Part shown: positions 25,691-35,123 of the stretch, one piece after another | Layout of the letters: the number at the start of each line of letters is the position of its first letter | Numbering within the stretch: the first letter of the stretch is position 1 | NCBI RefSeq assembly: GCF_003751945.1 | Contig: NZ_RJKL01000001.1 | Span: 744,001 to 808,000 of the forward strand | Direction: 5' to 3' | Length of the DNA: 64,000 nt | DNA from: Couchioplanes caeruleus | Lineage (GTDB): Bacteria; Actinomycetota; Actinomycetes; Mycobacteriales; Micromonosporaceae | Program-made: the position numbers and the translations under genes | The notes under the pieces: model-generated | Database searches by the model: none | The model's input: only the letters and a program-made list of their open reading frames with translations | Told to the model about the DNA's origin: nothing

Positions 25691-27238
25691 TCAGATCGCG
25701 CGCTCCCGCCCGGCCCAGTACGGATCCCGCAGCAGTCGCTTGTAAAGCTTGCCGTTGGGGTCGCGCGGGAGCTGGTCGACGTAGTCGATGCTGCGCGGCA
25801 GCTTGAAGCCGGCGACCCGGCCGGACAGGTACGCCAGCAGCTCGGCGGTCAGCTCGTCCCCGGCCGGCACGCCCGGCTCCGGCTGCACCACCGCCTTGAT
25901 CTCCTCGCCCCACTCCTCGTGCGGAACGCCGAACACCGCGACGTCGGCGACCGCGGGGTGACCGGCCAGCTCACCCTCGATCTCGGCGGGATACACGTTC
26001 ACGCCGCCCGAGATGATCACGTCGCTCTTGCGGTCGCACAGGTACAGGTAGCCCTCGTCGTCCAGGTAGCCGATGTCGCCGACCGTGAACATGGCGCCGC
26101 GCCAGGACTCGCGGGTCTTCTCGGCATCGCCGAGATACTCGAACCTCGCGTCGCCCATCTGCATGTAGACCTGTCCCGGCTCGCCGACCGGCACGTCGTC
26201 GCCGTCGGCGTCCAGCACCCGGATCAGCGAACCGGGCCAGGGGCGGCCCACCGAGCCGGGCCGCTCGCGCCACTCGTCGGCGGCGATCAGGGTGCCGCCG
26301 CCCTCCGAGGCCGCGTAGTACTCCACGACCACGGGTCCCCACCAGTCCAGCATCTCCCGCTTGACGTGCTGCGGACAGGGCGCGGCACCGTGGATCACCG
26401 CCCGCATCGAGGACAGGTCGTACGCCGTGCGCACCTTGCCGGGCAGCGCGAGCAGGCGGGCGAACTGGGTCGGCACCATGTGGCTGTGGGTGACCCGGTG
26501 CCGCTCGATGAGGCGCAGCGCCTCGTGCGAGTCCCACCGGTCCATCACCACCACGGTGTGCCCGAGCAGGATCGAGATGACGGCGAAGTTCATGACGGCC
26601 GTGTGGTAGAGCGGCGAGCCGCAGAGATGCACATGATCACCGAACGGGCCCAGGCCGAACAGGTCGAAGAACCGCGTCGAGGCCTCCGGCACGTCGTCCG
26701 GGTCGGCGCCGGTGAGCGGCCGGCGCACCCCCTTGGGCCGGCCCGAGGTGCCCGAGGTGTAGACCATCAGGGCGCCGGCCGTCCGCGACCGTGGACGGCC
26801 CGACCCGCCGGCGCCGAGCGCGGCGAGCGGGCGGAAGCCGGGGATCTCCCCCACCGCGAGGCGGCCACCGGACGCTATCTGTGCTTCGTCCGCCGCCGCG
26901 GCCGCCGCGGCGGAGAACCGCTCATGGGCGACGAAGATCCGCGCGCCGCTGTCGCGGAGGATGTAGGCGATCTCGGGAGCGGTGAGGTGCCAGTTCACCG
27001 GCACGAGGTAGAGGCCCGTCTGGAAGGCGGCGAAGAAGGCGGCAAGCATGTCGGCGCCATTGGGCAGCAGGACCGCCACCGTGTCACCGGGCTCCAGGCC
27101 GAGGTCGCGCAGTCCGCGCCCGATCCGGTCGGCCTCCCCGGCCAGTTCGCCGTAGGTCACGGTCCGCCCGTCGGCGTCGACGATGGCGGCGCGCCGCGCC
27201 GACTGCTCCGCGATGGCCCACAGGCCGATGTCCGTCAT
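25691..27238 (-). CDS. Acyl-CoA synthetase (FadD family)
   Basis: A 515-residue ANL ligase: AMP loop YTSGTSGRPKG, YYAASEGGG, TVGDIGYLDDEGYLYLCDRKSD and C-terminal DPNGKLYKR with the catalytic lysine. It is distinct from FadD19 and FadD3 (different motifs and length) and closest in style to FadD4-like enzymes; the substrate is a steroid-derived or fatty carboxylate. It has its own KstR-type operator at 27249-27262, which puts it in the regulon. Confidence 0.83.
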   Translation of the reverse strand: MTDIGLWAIAEQSARRAAIVDADGRTVTYGELAGEADRIGRGLRDLGLEPGDTVAVLLPNGADMLAAFFAAFQTGLYLVPVNWHLTAPEIAYILRDSGARIFVAHERFSAAAAAAADEAQIASGGRLAVGEIPGFRPLAALGAGGSGRPRSRTAGALMVYTSGTSGRPKGVRRPLTGADPDDVPEASTRFFDLFGLGPFGDHVHLCGSPLYHTAVMNFAVISILLGHTVVVMDRWDSHEALRLIERHRVTHSHMVPTQFARLLALPGKVRTAYDLSSMRAVIHGAAPCPQHVKREMLDWWGPVVVEYYAASEGGGTLIAADEWRERPGSVGRPWPGSLIRVLDADGDDVPVGEPGQVYMQMGDARFEYLGDAEKTRESWRGAMFTVGDIGYLDDEGYLYLCDRKSDVIISGGVNVYPAEIEGELAGHPAVADVAVFGVPHEEWGEEIKAVVQPEPGVPAGDELTAELLAYLSGRVAGFKLPRSIDYVDQLPRDPNGKLYKRLLRDPYWAGRERAI

Positions 27239-27248
27239 GACGCGATCC

Positions 27249-27262
27249 TATAACGCGTTCTA
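27249..27262. promoter_or_regulatory. KstR-type operator of the acyl-CoA synthetase gene
   Basis: TATAACGCGTTCTA fits TnnAACnnGTTnnA, 10 bases upstream of the minus-strand ATG at 27238. Confidence 0.8.
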
Positions 27263-27304
27263 TCGATGGGAAGCGTGCTGCCGAACGACCTTGCCCTCAT
27301 GTAC

Positions 27305-27318
27305 GGAAACATGTTTCA
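27305..27318. promoter_or_regulatory. KstR-type operator of the Rv3521-ltp4-ltp3 operon
   Basis: GGAAACATGTTTCA fits the consensus except for the first base and is strongly dyad symmetric (GAAACATGTTTC). It lies 8 bases before the presumed GTG start. Confidence 0.6.
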
Positions 27319-27326
27319 CTGCGCTC

Positions 27327-28289
27327 GTGGATATCGCGCAGGCGCCGCCGCTGTCCGCCCCGATGGACATCGCCTTCGACTACACCCGCTCGCTCGGCCC
27401 GGTCCTCGGCCGATTCATGACCGGCCTGCGCGACCGCCGCGTGTACGGCGGCCGAACCTCGGACGGGCGCGTCCACGTCCCCCCGCTGGAATACGATCCG
27501 CTCACCCACGCCCCGGTGACCGACCTGGTGGAGGTGAGTCCCACCGGCACCGTGGTGAGCTGGAGCTGGATGAGCCGACCGCTGGAGGGGCAGCCGCTGG
27601 ACCTCCCGTTCGGCTGGGCGCTGATCCGGCTCGACGGCGCGGACACGGCCCTGCTGCACGCCGTGGACGCGGGCGATCCCGGCCGGATGCGGACCGGGAT
27701 GCGGGTGCGGATCCGCTGGGCCGCCGAGCCGGTCGGCCACATCCGCGACATCGCGTGCTTCGAACCCGGTGACACGCCGTTCTCCGCCTCCCCCGCCGCC
27801 GCGGCCTCCACCCCGGTAACCACCATGACCACCCCGATCCGGCTGCACTACCGGCACACCACCTCGGCCGAGGAGAGCCGGTATCTGCGGGCGCTGGCCG
27901 AGGGACGGCTGCTCGGCCAGCGCTGCCCGGTCTGCCGCAAGGTCTACGTCCCGCCGCGGGTCTGCCCCGCCGACGGCGTGCCGCCGGACGAGGAGGTGGC
28001 GGTGGCCGACCGGGGCACGGTCACCACGTTCTGCGTGGTCAACGTCCCGTTCGCCGGTCAGCGGCTGGACCCGCCGTACGTGGTCGCGCAGGTGCTGCTG
28101 GACGGCGCCGACATCCCGCTGCCCCACCTCATCGTCGGCTGCCCGGCCGAGGAGGTCCGGATGGGCATGCGGGTCGCCGCGGTCTGGCGCGAGCCCGAGC
28201 GCTGGTCCACCACGCCGGAGAACATCGCGCACTTCGCGCCGGCCGGCGAGCCCGACGCGCCCTACGAGTCCTACGCGGACCACTTGTGA
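27327..28289 (+). CDS. Tandem OB-fold (DUF35) protein, Rv3521-like partner of Ltp3/Ltp4
   Basis: The 320-residue protein has two copies of a DUF35-type domain. The second (about 180-310) has a rubredoxin-like zinc ribbon with C200, C203 and C213, then an OB fold (VTTFCVVNVPFAG-like, PYVVAQVLLDGAD). The first (about 15-150) has the OB strands but no cysteines. DUF35 proteins dock thiolase-like lipid-transfer proteins; the neighbours ltp4 and ltp3 match that, and the order equals Rv3521-Rv3522-Rv3523. No Shine-Dalgarno precedes the GTG, so it may be leaderless; ATG 27363 is the alternative start. Confidence 0.8.
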   Translation: MDIAQAPPLSAPMDIAFDYTRSLGPVLGRFMTGLRDRRVYGGRTSDGRVHVPPLEYDPLTHAPVTDLVEVSPTGTVVSWSWMSRPLEGQPLDLPFGWALIRLDGADTALLHAVDAGDPGRMRTGMRVRIRWAAEPVGHIRDIACFEPGDTPFSASPAAAASTPVTTMTTPIRLHYRHTTSAEESRYLRALAEGRLLGQRCPVCRKVYVPPRVCPADGVPPDEEVAVADRGTVTTFCVVNVPFAGQRLDPPYVVAQVLLDGADIPLPHLIVGCPAEEVRMGMRVAAVWREPERWSTTPENIAHFAPAGEPDAPYESYADHL

Positions 28290-29344
28290 ACCGCCGCGTC
28301 GCCGTTATCGGGTTCGCCCAGTCACCGTGCCTGAGCGAGGCCGGCACGACCAGCGGCGTCGAGACGCTCGTGCCGGTCCTGCGGGACGCGCTGGCCGGCG
28401 CCGGGCTGCACCGGCGGGAGGTGGACTTCTGGTGCTCGGGTTCCTCCGACTACCTGGCCGGGCGGGCGTTCTCGTTCGTCAACGCCGTCGACGCCATCGG
28501 GGCCTTTCCACCGATCTGCGAGTCGCACGTGGAGATGGACGCGGCCTGGGCCTTCTACGAGGCGTACGTCAAGATCCTCGCGGGCGAGGCGGAGACCGCG
28601 CTGGTCTACGGCTTCGGCAAGTCCTCGGCCGGCCGGCTGCGGCGGGTGCTGGCGCTGCAGCTCGACCCGTACGCGACCGCGCCGCTGTGGCCCGACTCGG
28701 TGAGCATCGCCGCGCTGCAGGCACGCCTCGCCCTCGACGCCGGGATCCTCAGCGAACGGGACATGGCCGAGGTGGCGGTGCGCAGCCGGGCCGACGCGGC
28801 CACCAACCCGTACGCCCAGGTGGCCGGGGAGACCACGGCCGAGCGCCTGCTCGCCGAGCCGTATCTCGCCGACCCGCTGCGCGTGCACGACTGCGCACCC
28901 GTCGGCGACGGCGCCGCGGCGCTGGTCCTGGCCGCGGACGACCGCGCCCGCCGGCAGCACGAGCGGCCGGCCTGGATCACCGGCGCGGCGCACCGGATCG
29001 ATCCTCAGACACTCGGCGAACGTGACCTGACCGCCGTACCCTCGGCGACCGCCGCGGCCGCCGCCGCGGAGCTGCCCGCCGACCTCGACGCGGCCGAGCT
29101 GCACGCTCCCTTCACCCATCAGGAGTTGCTGCTGCGTACGGCGCTCGGGCTCGGCGACGGCGTACGCATCAACCCGTCCGGCGGTGCGCTGTGCGGCAAC
29201 CCGATGTTCTCGGCCGGCCTGAACCGGATCGGGGCCGCGGCCACGCTGGTCATGTCCGGACAGGCCGGGCGGGTGGCCGCGCACGCCACCAGCGGCCCGG
29301 CGCTGCAACAGAATCTGGTCTGCGTGCTGGAGGCGGGACGATGA
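28286..29344 (+). CDS. ltp4: Thiolase-like lipid-transfer protein Ltp4
   Basis: A 352-residue thiolase-fold protein (Rv3522 is about 354 aa). RVAVIGFAQSP, the WCSGSSDYLAGRAFSFVNA region, HDCAPVGDGAAALVLAA and NPSGGALCGNPMFSAGL are typical of SCP-x/Ltp enzymes. Some are retro-aldolases that act with a DUF35 partner. GTG start overlaps the Rv3521-like stop by 4 bases, and its own stop overlaps ltp3. The exact step in side-chain cleavage (possibly of C24-branched sterols) is unproven. Confidence 0.85.
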   Translation: MNRRVAVIGFAQSPCLSEAGTTSGVETLVPVLRDALAGAGLHRREVDFWCSGSSDYLAGRAFSFVNAVDAIGAFPPICESHVEMDAAWAFYEAYVKILAGEAETALVYGFGKSSAGRLRRVLALQLDPYATAPLWPDSVSIAALQARLALDAGILSERDMAEVAVRSRADAATNPYAQVAGETTAERLLAEPYLADPLRVHDCAPVGDGAAALVLAADDRARRQHERPAWITGAAHRIDPQTLGERDLTAVPSATAAAAAAELPADLDAAELHAPFTHQELLLRTALGLGDGVRINPSGGALCGNPMFSAGLNRIGAAATLVMSGQAGRVAAHATSGPALQQNLVCVLEAGR

Positions 29345-30513
29345 GACGGGCGGCCGTACTGGGCACCGGGCAGACGCACCACCGCACCCGGCGCACCGAC
29401 GTGTCGATGGCCGGACTGTGCCGGGAGGCCATCGACCGGGCCCTGGAGGACGCCGCCACCGACTGGTCGCAGATCGACGCGGTCGTGCTGGGCAAGGCGC
29501 CGGATCTGTTCGAGGGCGTGATGATGCCCGAGCTGTTCCTCGCCGAGGCGATCGGCGCCGCCGGGCGCCCGCTGCTGCGCGTGCACACGGCCGGCTCGGT
29601 CGGCGGCGCCACCGCCAACGTGGCGACCAGCCTGATCCGCGCCGGGGTGCACCGGCGGGTGCTCGTGGTCGCGTTCGAGAAGCAGTCGGAGTCCAACGCC
29701 ATGTGGGCGCTGTCGATCCAGCCGCCGTTCAGCGCGCCGATCGGCGCCGGGGCCGGCGGCTACTTCGCGCCGCACATCCGCGCCTACATCCGGCGGTGCT
29801 CGGCGCCGGAGCACATCGGGGCGCTGGTGGCGGTCAAGGATCGGCGCAACGGGGCGCTCAACCCGTACGCGCATCTGCGGCAGCCGGACATCACGCTGGA
29901 GTCGGTGCGGTCCTCGGCGATGCTGTGGGACCCGATCCGCTACGACGAGACCTGCCCCTCCTCGGACGGCGCCTGCGCCGTCGTCCTCGGCGACCAGGCG
30001 GCGGCCGAGGCGAGCGACCGTCAGGTGGCGTGGATCCGGGCGACCGCGATGCGCACCGAGCCGACCTTCTTCGCCGGCAAGGACCACGTGCACCCGCGCG
30101 CCGGCGCCGAGGCGGCCCGGGCTCTCTGGGACGCGGCGGGCATCGCCGATCCGCTGGACGAGGTGGACGTCGCCGAGCTGTACGTGCCGTTCTCCTGGTT
30201 CGAGCCGATGTGGCTGGAGAACCTCGGCTTCGCCGGGCCCGGGCACGGCTGGAAGCTCACCGAGGCCGGCGAGACGCGGATCGGCGGGCGGCTGCCGGTC
30301 AACCCGTCCGGCGGCGTGCTGTGCTCCAACCCGATCGGCGCCTCCGGGCTGCTGCGCTTCGCCGAGGCGGCCATGCAGGTGATGGGCCGGGCCGGCGGGC
30401 ACCAGGTCGCCGGCGCGCGCACCGCGGTCGGGCATGCGTACGGTGGAGGCTCGCAGTTCTTCTCGCTCTGGGTGGTCGCGGCGGAGCCGGACCGGCCCGC
30501 CGGTCAGCGGTAG
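29341..30513 (+). CDS. ltp3: Thiolase-like lipid-transfer protein Ltp3
   Basis: A 390-residue thiolase-fold protein (Rv3523 is about 394 aa) with GTGQTHH near the start, VHTAGSVGGATANVATSLI at the position of the nucleophile elbow, CPSSDGACAVVLGD and NPSGGVLCSNPIGASGLLRF. Translationally coupled to ltp4, it probably forms a complex with Ltp4 and the DUF35 protein. Ends convergent with and overlapping cyp125 by 10 bases. Confidence 0.85.
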   Translation: MRRAAVLGTGQTHHRTRRTDVSMAGLCREAIDRALEDAATDWSQIDAVVLGKAPDLFEGVMMPELFLAEAIGAAGRPLLRVHTAGSVGGATANVATSLIRAGVHRRVLVVAFEKQSESNAMWALSIQPPFSAPIGAGAGGYFAPHIRAYIRRCSAPEHIGALVAVKDRRNGALNPYAHLRQPDITLESVRSSAMLWDPIRYDETCPSSDGACAVVLGDQAAAEASDRQVAWIRATAMRTEPTFFAGKDHVHPRAGAEAARALWDAAGIADPLDEVDVAELYVPFSWFEPMWLENLGFAGPGHGWKLTEAGETRIGGRLPVNPSGGVLCSNPIGASGLLRFAEAAMQVMGRAGGHQVAGARTAVGHAYGGGSQFFSLWVVAAEPDRPAGQR

Positions 30514-31736
30514 CGGACCGGCAGGTGCTTGATGCTGTTGAGCCAGCCGGAGCGCAGCCGCTGCGGCGGGCCGGCCAGGCTGATGTCCGGCATGTGGTCG
30601 GCGATCGCGTTGAAGATCAGGTCGATCTCCAGACGGGCCAGGTTGGCGCCCAGGCAGAAGTGCGCACCGCTGCCGCCGAAGCCGAGATGCGGGTTGGGGC
30701 TGCGCATGATGTCGAAACGCTCCGGGTGGTCAAAGACCTCCTCGTCGAAGTTCGCCGAGCCGTAGAAGAGCGCCAGCCGCTGGCCGGCCTTGATCTGCCG
30801 GTCGCCCAGCTCGGTGTCCCGCACCGCGGTGCGCTGGAAGACGTTCACCGGGGTGCCCCAACGGACGATCTCGTCCACGGCGGTCCGCGGCCGCTCGGCC
30901 TTGAACAGCTCCCACTGCTCGGGGTGCTCGAGCAGGGCCAGGATCCCGTGCGAGATCGCGTTGCGAGTGGTCTCGTTGCCGGCGACCGCCAGCAGCAGTA
31001 CGAAGAAGCCGAACTCGTCCGCGGACAGGTGCTCGCCGTCGATCTCCGCCTTCACCAGCGTGGTGACGATGTCGTCGCGCGGGCAGGTCTGGCGCTCCTC
31101 GGCCATCTTCATGGAGTAGCCGAGCAGCTCCATCGCCGGCTCCATGGCGTCGGCGCCGCCGCTGTACTCCGGGTCGTCGTACCCGATCATCGCGTTCGAC
31201 CAGTCGAAGACCTGCCGGCGGTCGTCCTGCGGCACGCCGATCAGCTCGGCGATGGCCTGCAGCGGCAGTTCACAGGCGACCTCGGTGACGAAGTCGCCGC
31301 CGTCCGCGCCGGACGCCTCGCGCACGATCCGCTCCGCGCGGGCGGCCAACGCGGAGCGCAGGCCGTTGATGGCGCGGGGGGTGAAGCCGCGCGCGACGAT
31401 GGCACGCTGCTTCGTGTGCTGCGGCGGGTCCATGTTGAGCAGCACCAGCCGCTGCATGTCGATCCGGTCCCGGGGCAGATCCGCCTGGAATCGGACGATG
31501 GCCGTGTTCTCCCAGCTGGAGAACGTGTCGCTGTCGCGTGACACGGTCATCACGTCGGCGTGCCGGGTCACCGCCCAGTAGCCCTCGTCGTCGAAACCGG
31601 CGCTGCCGCGCACCTGCGGGATCCACCACACCGGCGCGGTGCGCCGCAGCTCGGCGAACTCGGCGTGCGGTATGCCGTCGATGTAGATCTGGGGATCGGT
31701 GAGGTCGAAACCCTCGGGGATGCGGGGCGTGGCCAC
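30504..31736 (-). CDS. cyp125: Cytochrome P450 CYP125 (steroid C26 monooxygenase)
   Basis: A 410-residue P450 with the heme loop FGGSGAHFCLG (thiolate C361), oxygen-activation AGNETTR (252-258) and EIVR of the ExxR motif (289-292). The N-terminal PEGFDLTDPQIY, ELPLQAIAELIGVPQ, GNETTRN and RLRSGWLNSIKHLPV match CYP125A1 (Rv3545c), which oxidises cholesterol/cholestenone at C26 to the acid. GTG start with GAGGAGG 6 bases upstream. Divergent from fadA5 as in M. tuberculosis. Electron donors are not in the window except KshB. Confidence 0.93.
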   Translation of the reverse strand: MATPRIPEGFDLTDPQIYIDGIPHAEFAELRRTAPVWWIPQVRGSAGFDDEGYWAVTRHADVMTVSRDSDTFSSWENTAIVRFQADLPRDRIDMQRLVLLNMDPPQHTKQRAIVARGFTPRAINGLRSALAARAERIVREASGADGGDFVTEVACELPLQAIAELIGVPQDDRRQVFDWSNAMIGYDDPEYSGGADAMEPAMELLGYSMKMAEERQTCPRDDIVTTLVKAEIDGEHLSADEFGFFVLLLAVAGNETTRNAISHGILALLEHPEQWELFKAERPRTAVDEIVRWGTPVNVFQRTAVRDTELGDRQIKAGQRLALFYGSANFDEEVFDHPERFDIMRSPNPHLGFGGSGAHFCLGANLARLEIDLIFNAIADHMPDISLAGPPQRLRSGWLNSIKHLPVRYR

Positions 31737-31769
31737 GGCTCCTCCTCGGAGAAACAGGTTCCACCCGAT

Positions 31770-31783
31770 TGAAACACGTCGAG
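31770..31783. promoter_or_regulatory. Degenerate KstR half-site near cyp125
   Basis: TGAAACACGTCGAG has the left half of the KstR motif intact (AACnnGT) and the right half lost, 34 bases upstream of the cyp125 GTG. A weak site at best. Confidence 0.3.
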
Positions 31784-31805
31784 GTCCGCTGTGGTATACC
31801 TCTGA

Positions 31806-33011
<1,206 letters not shown>

Positions 33012-33116
33012 GTGCCCGTCCTACGGCGCATCCGGGGAGCGAATCTCCCGACGGACATCAGCACCCGGCAATCTTGACCGACCGTCGGACCACCGCGCCC
33101 GCGGGGTCGCCGGCAC
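33012..33116. other. Convergent gap without features
   Basis: This 105-base gap lies between the fadA5 stop and the ipdF stop. It contains no gene, and I see no strong terminator hairpin. Confidence 0.4.
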
Positions 33117-33887
33117 TCACGGGTGCTGGCTGCTGACCGAGATCACCTCTCCGGTGAGGTACGAGGCGTAGTCGCTGGCCAGGAACGCCACCACGGTCGC
33201 CACTTCCCACGGTTGGGCGGCCCGACCGAAGGCCTCCCGCAGCGCGAGGCCGGCCAACTCCTGCTCGGCGATCACCTTCGCCAGGAACGGGTGTGTCGCC
33301 AGGCTCGGCGCCACCGCGTTGACCCGGATGCCGTGTCCGGCCACGTCCATCGCGGCGCACCGGGTGAACGCCATCACCCCGGCCTTGGCGGCGGCGTAGT
33401 GCGCCTGCCCGGCCTGGGCGCGCCAGCCCAGCACCGAGGCGTTGTTGACCACCGCACCGCCGCCGCCCTGCGCGATCATCTGCCGCAGCGCCGCCCGGGT
33501 GCAGCGGAAGGTGCCGGTCAGCGTGACGTCCAGGACCCGCCGCCACTCGTCGTCGGTCATCTCGGTCACCGGCCGGGTGCCGCCCAGCCCGGCGTTGTTC
33601 ACCATGACGTCGATCCGCCCGCAGTGGACGGTCGCGGCGCCGACCAGCGCCTGGACGTCCGCCTCGTCGGTGACGTCGCAGGGCACGGACCACACCCGGC
33701 CCGGATACGCTGCGGCCAGGTCTTCCTGGGCCTCGCCGAGCCGGCGCCGGTGGCTGTCGCTGAGCACCACCCGGGCGCCCTCGTCGAGGCACCGCCGGGC
33801 GACGGCGGAGCCGATCCCGGTGCCGGCGGCCGCCGTGACCACCACCGCCTTGCCGGCCAGCAGGCCGTGTCCGGCCGGCGCCGTCAT
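33117..33887 (-). CDS. ipdF: Short-chain dehydrogenase IpdF
   Basis: A 256-residue SDR with an unusual glycine-rich loop TAAAGTGIG (18-26), NNAG (97-100) and catalytic S151, Y164 and K168 (YAAAK). Position, downstream of and coupled to fadE30 and divergent from fadD3, corresponds to Rv3559c (IpdF), which oxidises the 5-hydroxyl of 5-OH-HIP-CoA. Its ATG overlaps the fadE30 stop by 4 bases. Under the KstR2-type operator at 35078-35091. Confidence 0.87.
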   Translation of the reverse strand: MTAPAGHGLLAGKAVVVTAAAGTGIGSAVARRCLDEGARVVLSDSHRRRLGEAQEDLAAAYPGRVWSVPCDVTDEADVQALVGAATVHCGRIDVMVNNAGLGGTRPVTEMTDDEWRRVLDVTLTGTFRCTRAALRQMIAQGGGGAVVNNASVLGWRAQAGQAHYAAAKAGVMAFTRCAAMDVAGHGIRVNAVAPSLATHPFLAKVIAEQELAGLALREAFGRAAQPWEVATVVAFLASDYASYLTGEVISVSSQHP

Positions 33888-35041
33888 CGGCGGTTCTGGC
33901 GGGGCAGCCCGAGCACCCGTTCGGCCACGATGCCGCGCTGGATCTCGTTGGAGCCGCCGTAGATCGTGTCCGCCCGGCTGAAGAGGAAGAGCCGCCACCA
34001 GCGCTCGACGTCGCGGTCGCCGGGGCCGGCCGCGGCGCCGGCCGGCCCGAGCACCGCCATGGCGAGCTCGCCGAGGCCCTGCCGCCACCGCGACCAGAGC
34101 AGCTTGATCACCGAGGCGGTCCCGGTCGAGGCCGGCTCGCTCAGGGCGCGCCGGGTGTGTGAGCGCAGCACGGACAGGTCGATCCAGGCCCGGGTGAGCC
34201 GCTCGCGCAGCATCGGGTCGGCGATCGCGCCGGTGCGCCGGGCCAGCTCGATCAGCTCCTCCAGGTCCTGCTGGAATCCGATCTGCTGACCGACCGTGGC
34301 GGCGCCCCGCTCGAAGCCCAGCGTGGCCATCGCCACCCTCCAGCCCTGCCCGGGCTCGCCGACCACGAGGTCGCGGTCGGCGCGGGCGTCGTCGAAGAAG
34401 ACCTCGTTGAACTCGCTGTCGCCGGTGAGCTGCCGGATCGGGCGCACCGTGATGCCGGGCGCGCGCATCGGCACCAGCAGATAGGACAGCCCGGCGTGCC
34501 GCGGGCCACCGTCGGGGACCGGCTCGGTGCGGGCCAGCATGAAGCACCAGTCGGCCACCTGCGCGAGCGAGGTCCACACCTTCTGCCCGGTGATCACCCA
34601 GTGGTCGCCGTGGAGGCGGGCGCGGGTGGTGACGCCGGCCAGGTCGGAGCCGGCGCCCGGCTCGGAGTAGCCCTGGCACCACAGCTCGTCGACCGCGGCG
34701 ATACCGGGCAGGAACCGGTGGCGCTGCCGCTCGGTCCCCAGCGCCATGAGGGTCGGCCCGACCATGGTGGTGCCGATGTGGTCGACGCGGGACGGCGCGC
34801 CGGACCGGGCGTACTCCTCGTGGAAGATGATCTGCCGCCCGAGCGACGCACCGCGGCCGCCGTGCGCCACCGGCCAGGCGAGCGTGGTCCACCCCGCCGC
34901 GGCCAGGCGGCGGGTGAAGGCGAGACGCTGCCGATAGGCCTCGTTCTCCCGGCCCGGGCCGCCCACGCCGCGCAGCTCGTCCGTCACGTTTGCCGCGAGC
35001 CAGTCCCGGACCTCGCGCCGGAACTCCTCGTCACCGTCCAC
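33884..35041 (-). CDS. fadE30: Acyl-CoA dehydrogenase FadE30 (HIP-CoA dehydrogenase)
   Basis: A 385-residue acyl-CoA dehydrogenase, the exact length of FadE30 (Rv3560c), with DEEFRREVRDWLAANV, CQGYSEPGAGSDLAGV, GQKVWTSLAQVADWC, DSEFNEVFFDDAR and YGGSNEIQRGIVAERVLGLPR. It oxidises HIP-CoA and begins beta-oxidation of the propionate chain. GTG at 35041 chosen: GGGAGGTGG lies 6 bases upstream and the length fits. The further upstream GTG at 35086 is inside the operator. Confidence 0.9.
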   Translation of the reverse strand: MDGDEEFRREVRDWLAANVTDELRGVGGPGRENEAYRQRLAFTRRLAAAGWTTLAWPVAHGGRGASLGRQIIFHEEYARSGAPSRVDHIGTTMVGPTLMALGTERQRHRFLPGIAAVDELWCQGYSEPGAGSDLAGVTTRARLHGDHWVITGQKVWTSLAQVADWCFMLARTEPVPDGGPRHAGLSYLLVPMRAPGITVRPIRQLTGDSEFNEVFFDDARADRDLVVGEPGQGWRVAMATLGFERGAATVGQQIGFQQDLEELIELARRTGAIADPMLRERLTRAWIDLSVLRSHTRRALSEPASTGTASVIKLLWSRWRQGLGELAMAVLGPAGAAAGPGDRDVERWWRLFLFSRADTIYGGSNEIQRGIVAERVLGLPRQNRR

Positions 35042-35077
35042 TGGCGCCACCTCCCGGGCCGCGGGTAAAGTCACCCT

Positions 35078-35091
35078 ACCAAGCACTTGCT
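35078..35091. promoter_or_regulatory. KstR2 operator between fadE30 and fadD3
   Basis: ACCAAGCACTTGCT matches AnCAAGnnCTTGnT at every fixed position; with flanks it is an extended near-perfect palindrome (ACCAAGCA-CT-TGCTTGGT). It is placed to control fadE30-ipdF and fadD3-echA-fadE31-32-33. Confidence 0.88.
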
Positions 35092-35123
35092 TGGTACGCT
35101 ACGTCGTCGCGCGGGAGGTCACC

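Noticed and set aside
27183..27326. N-terminal extension of the DUF35 protein
   Set aside because: It overlaps the divergent acyl-CoA synthetase start and two operators, and the residues are unlike the family.
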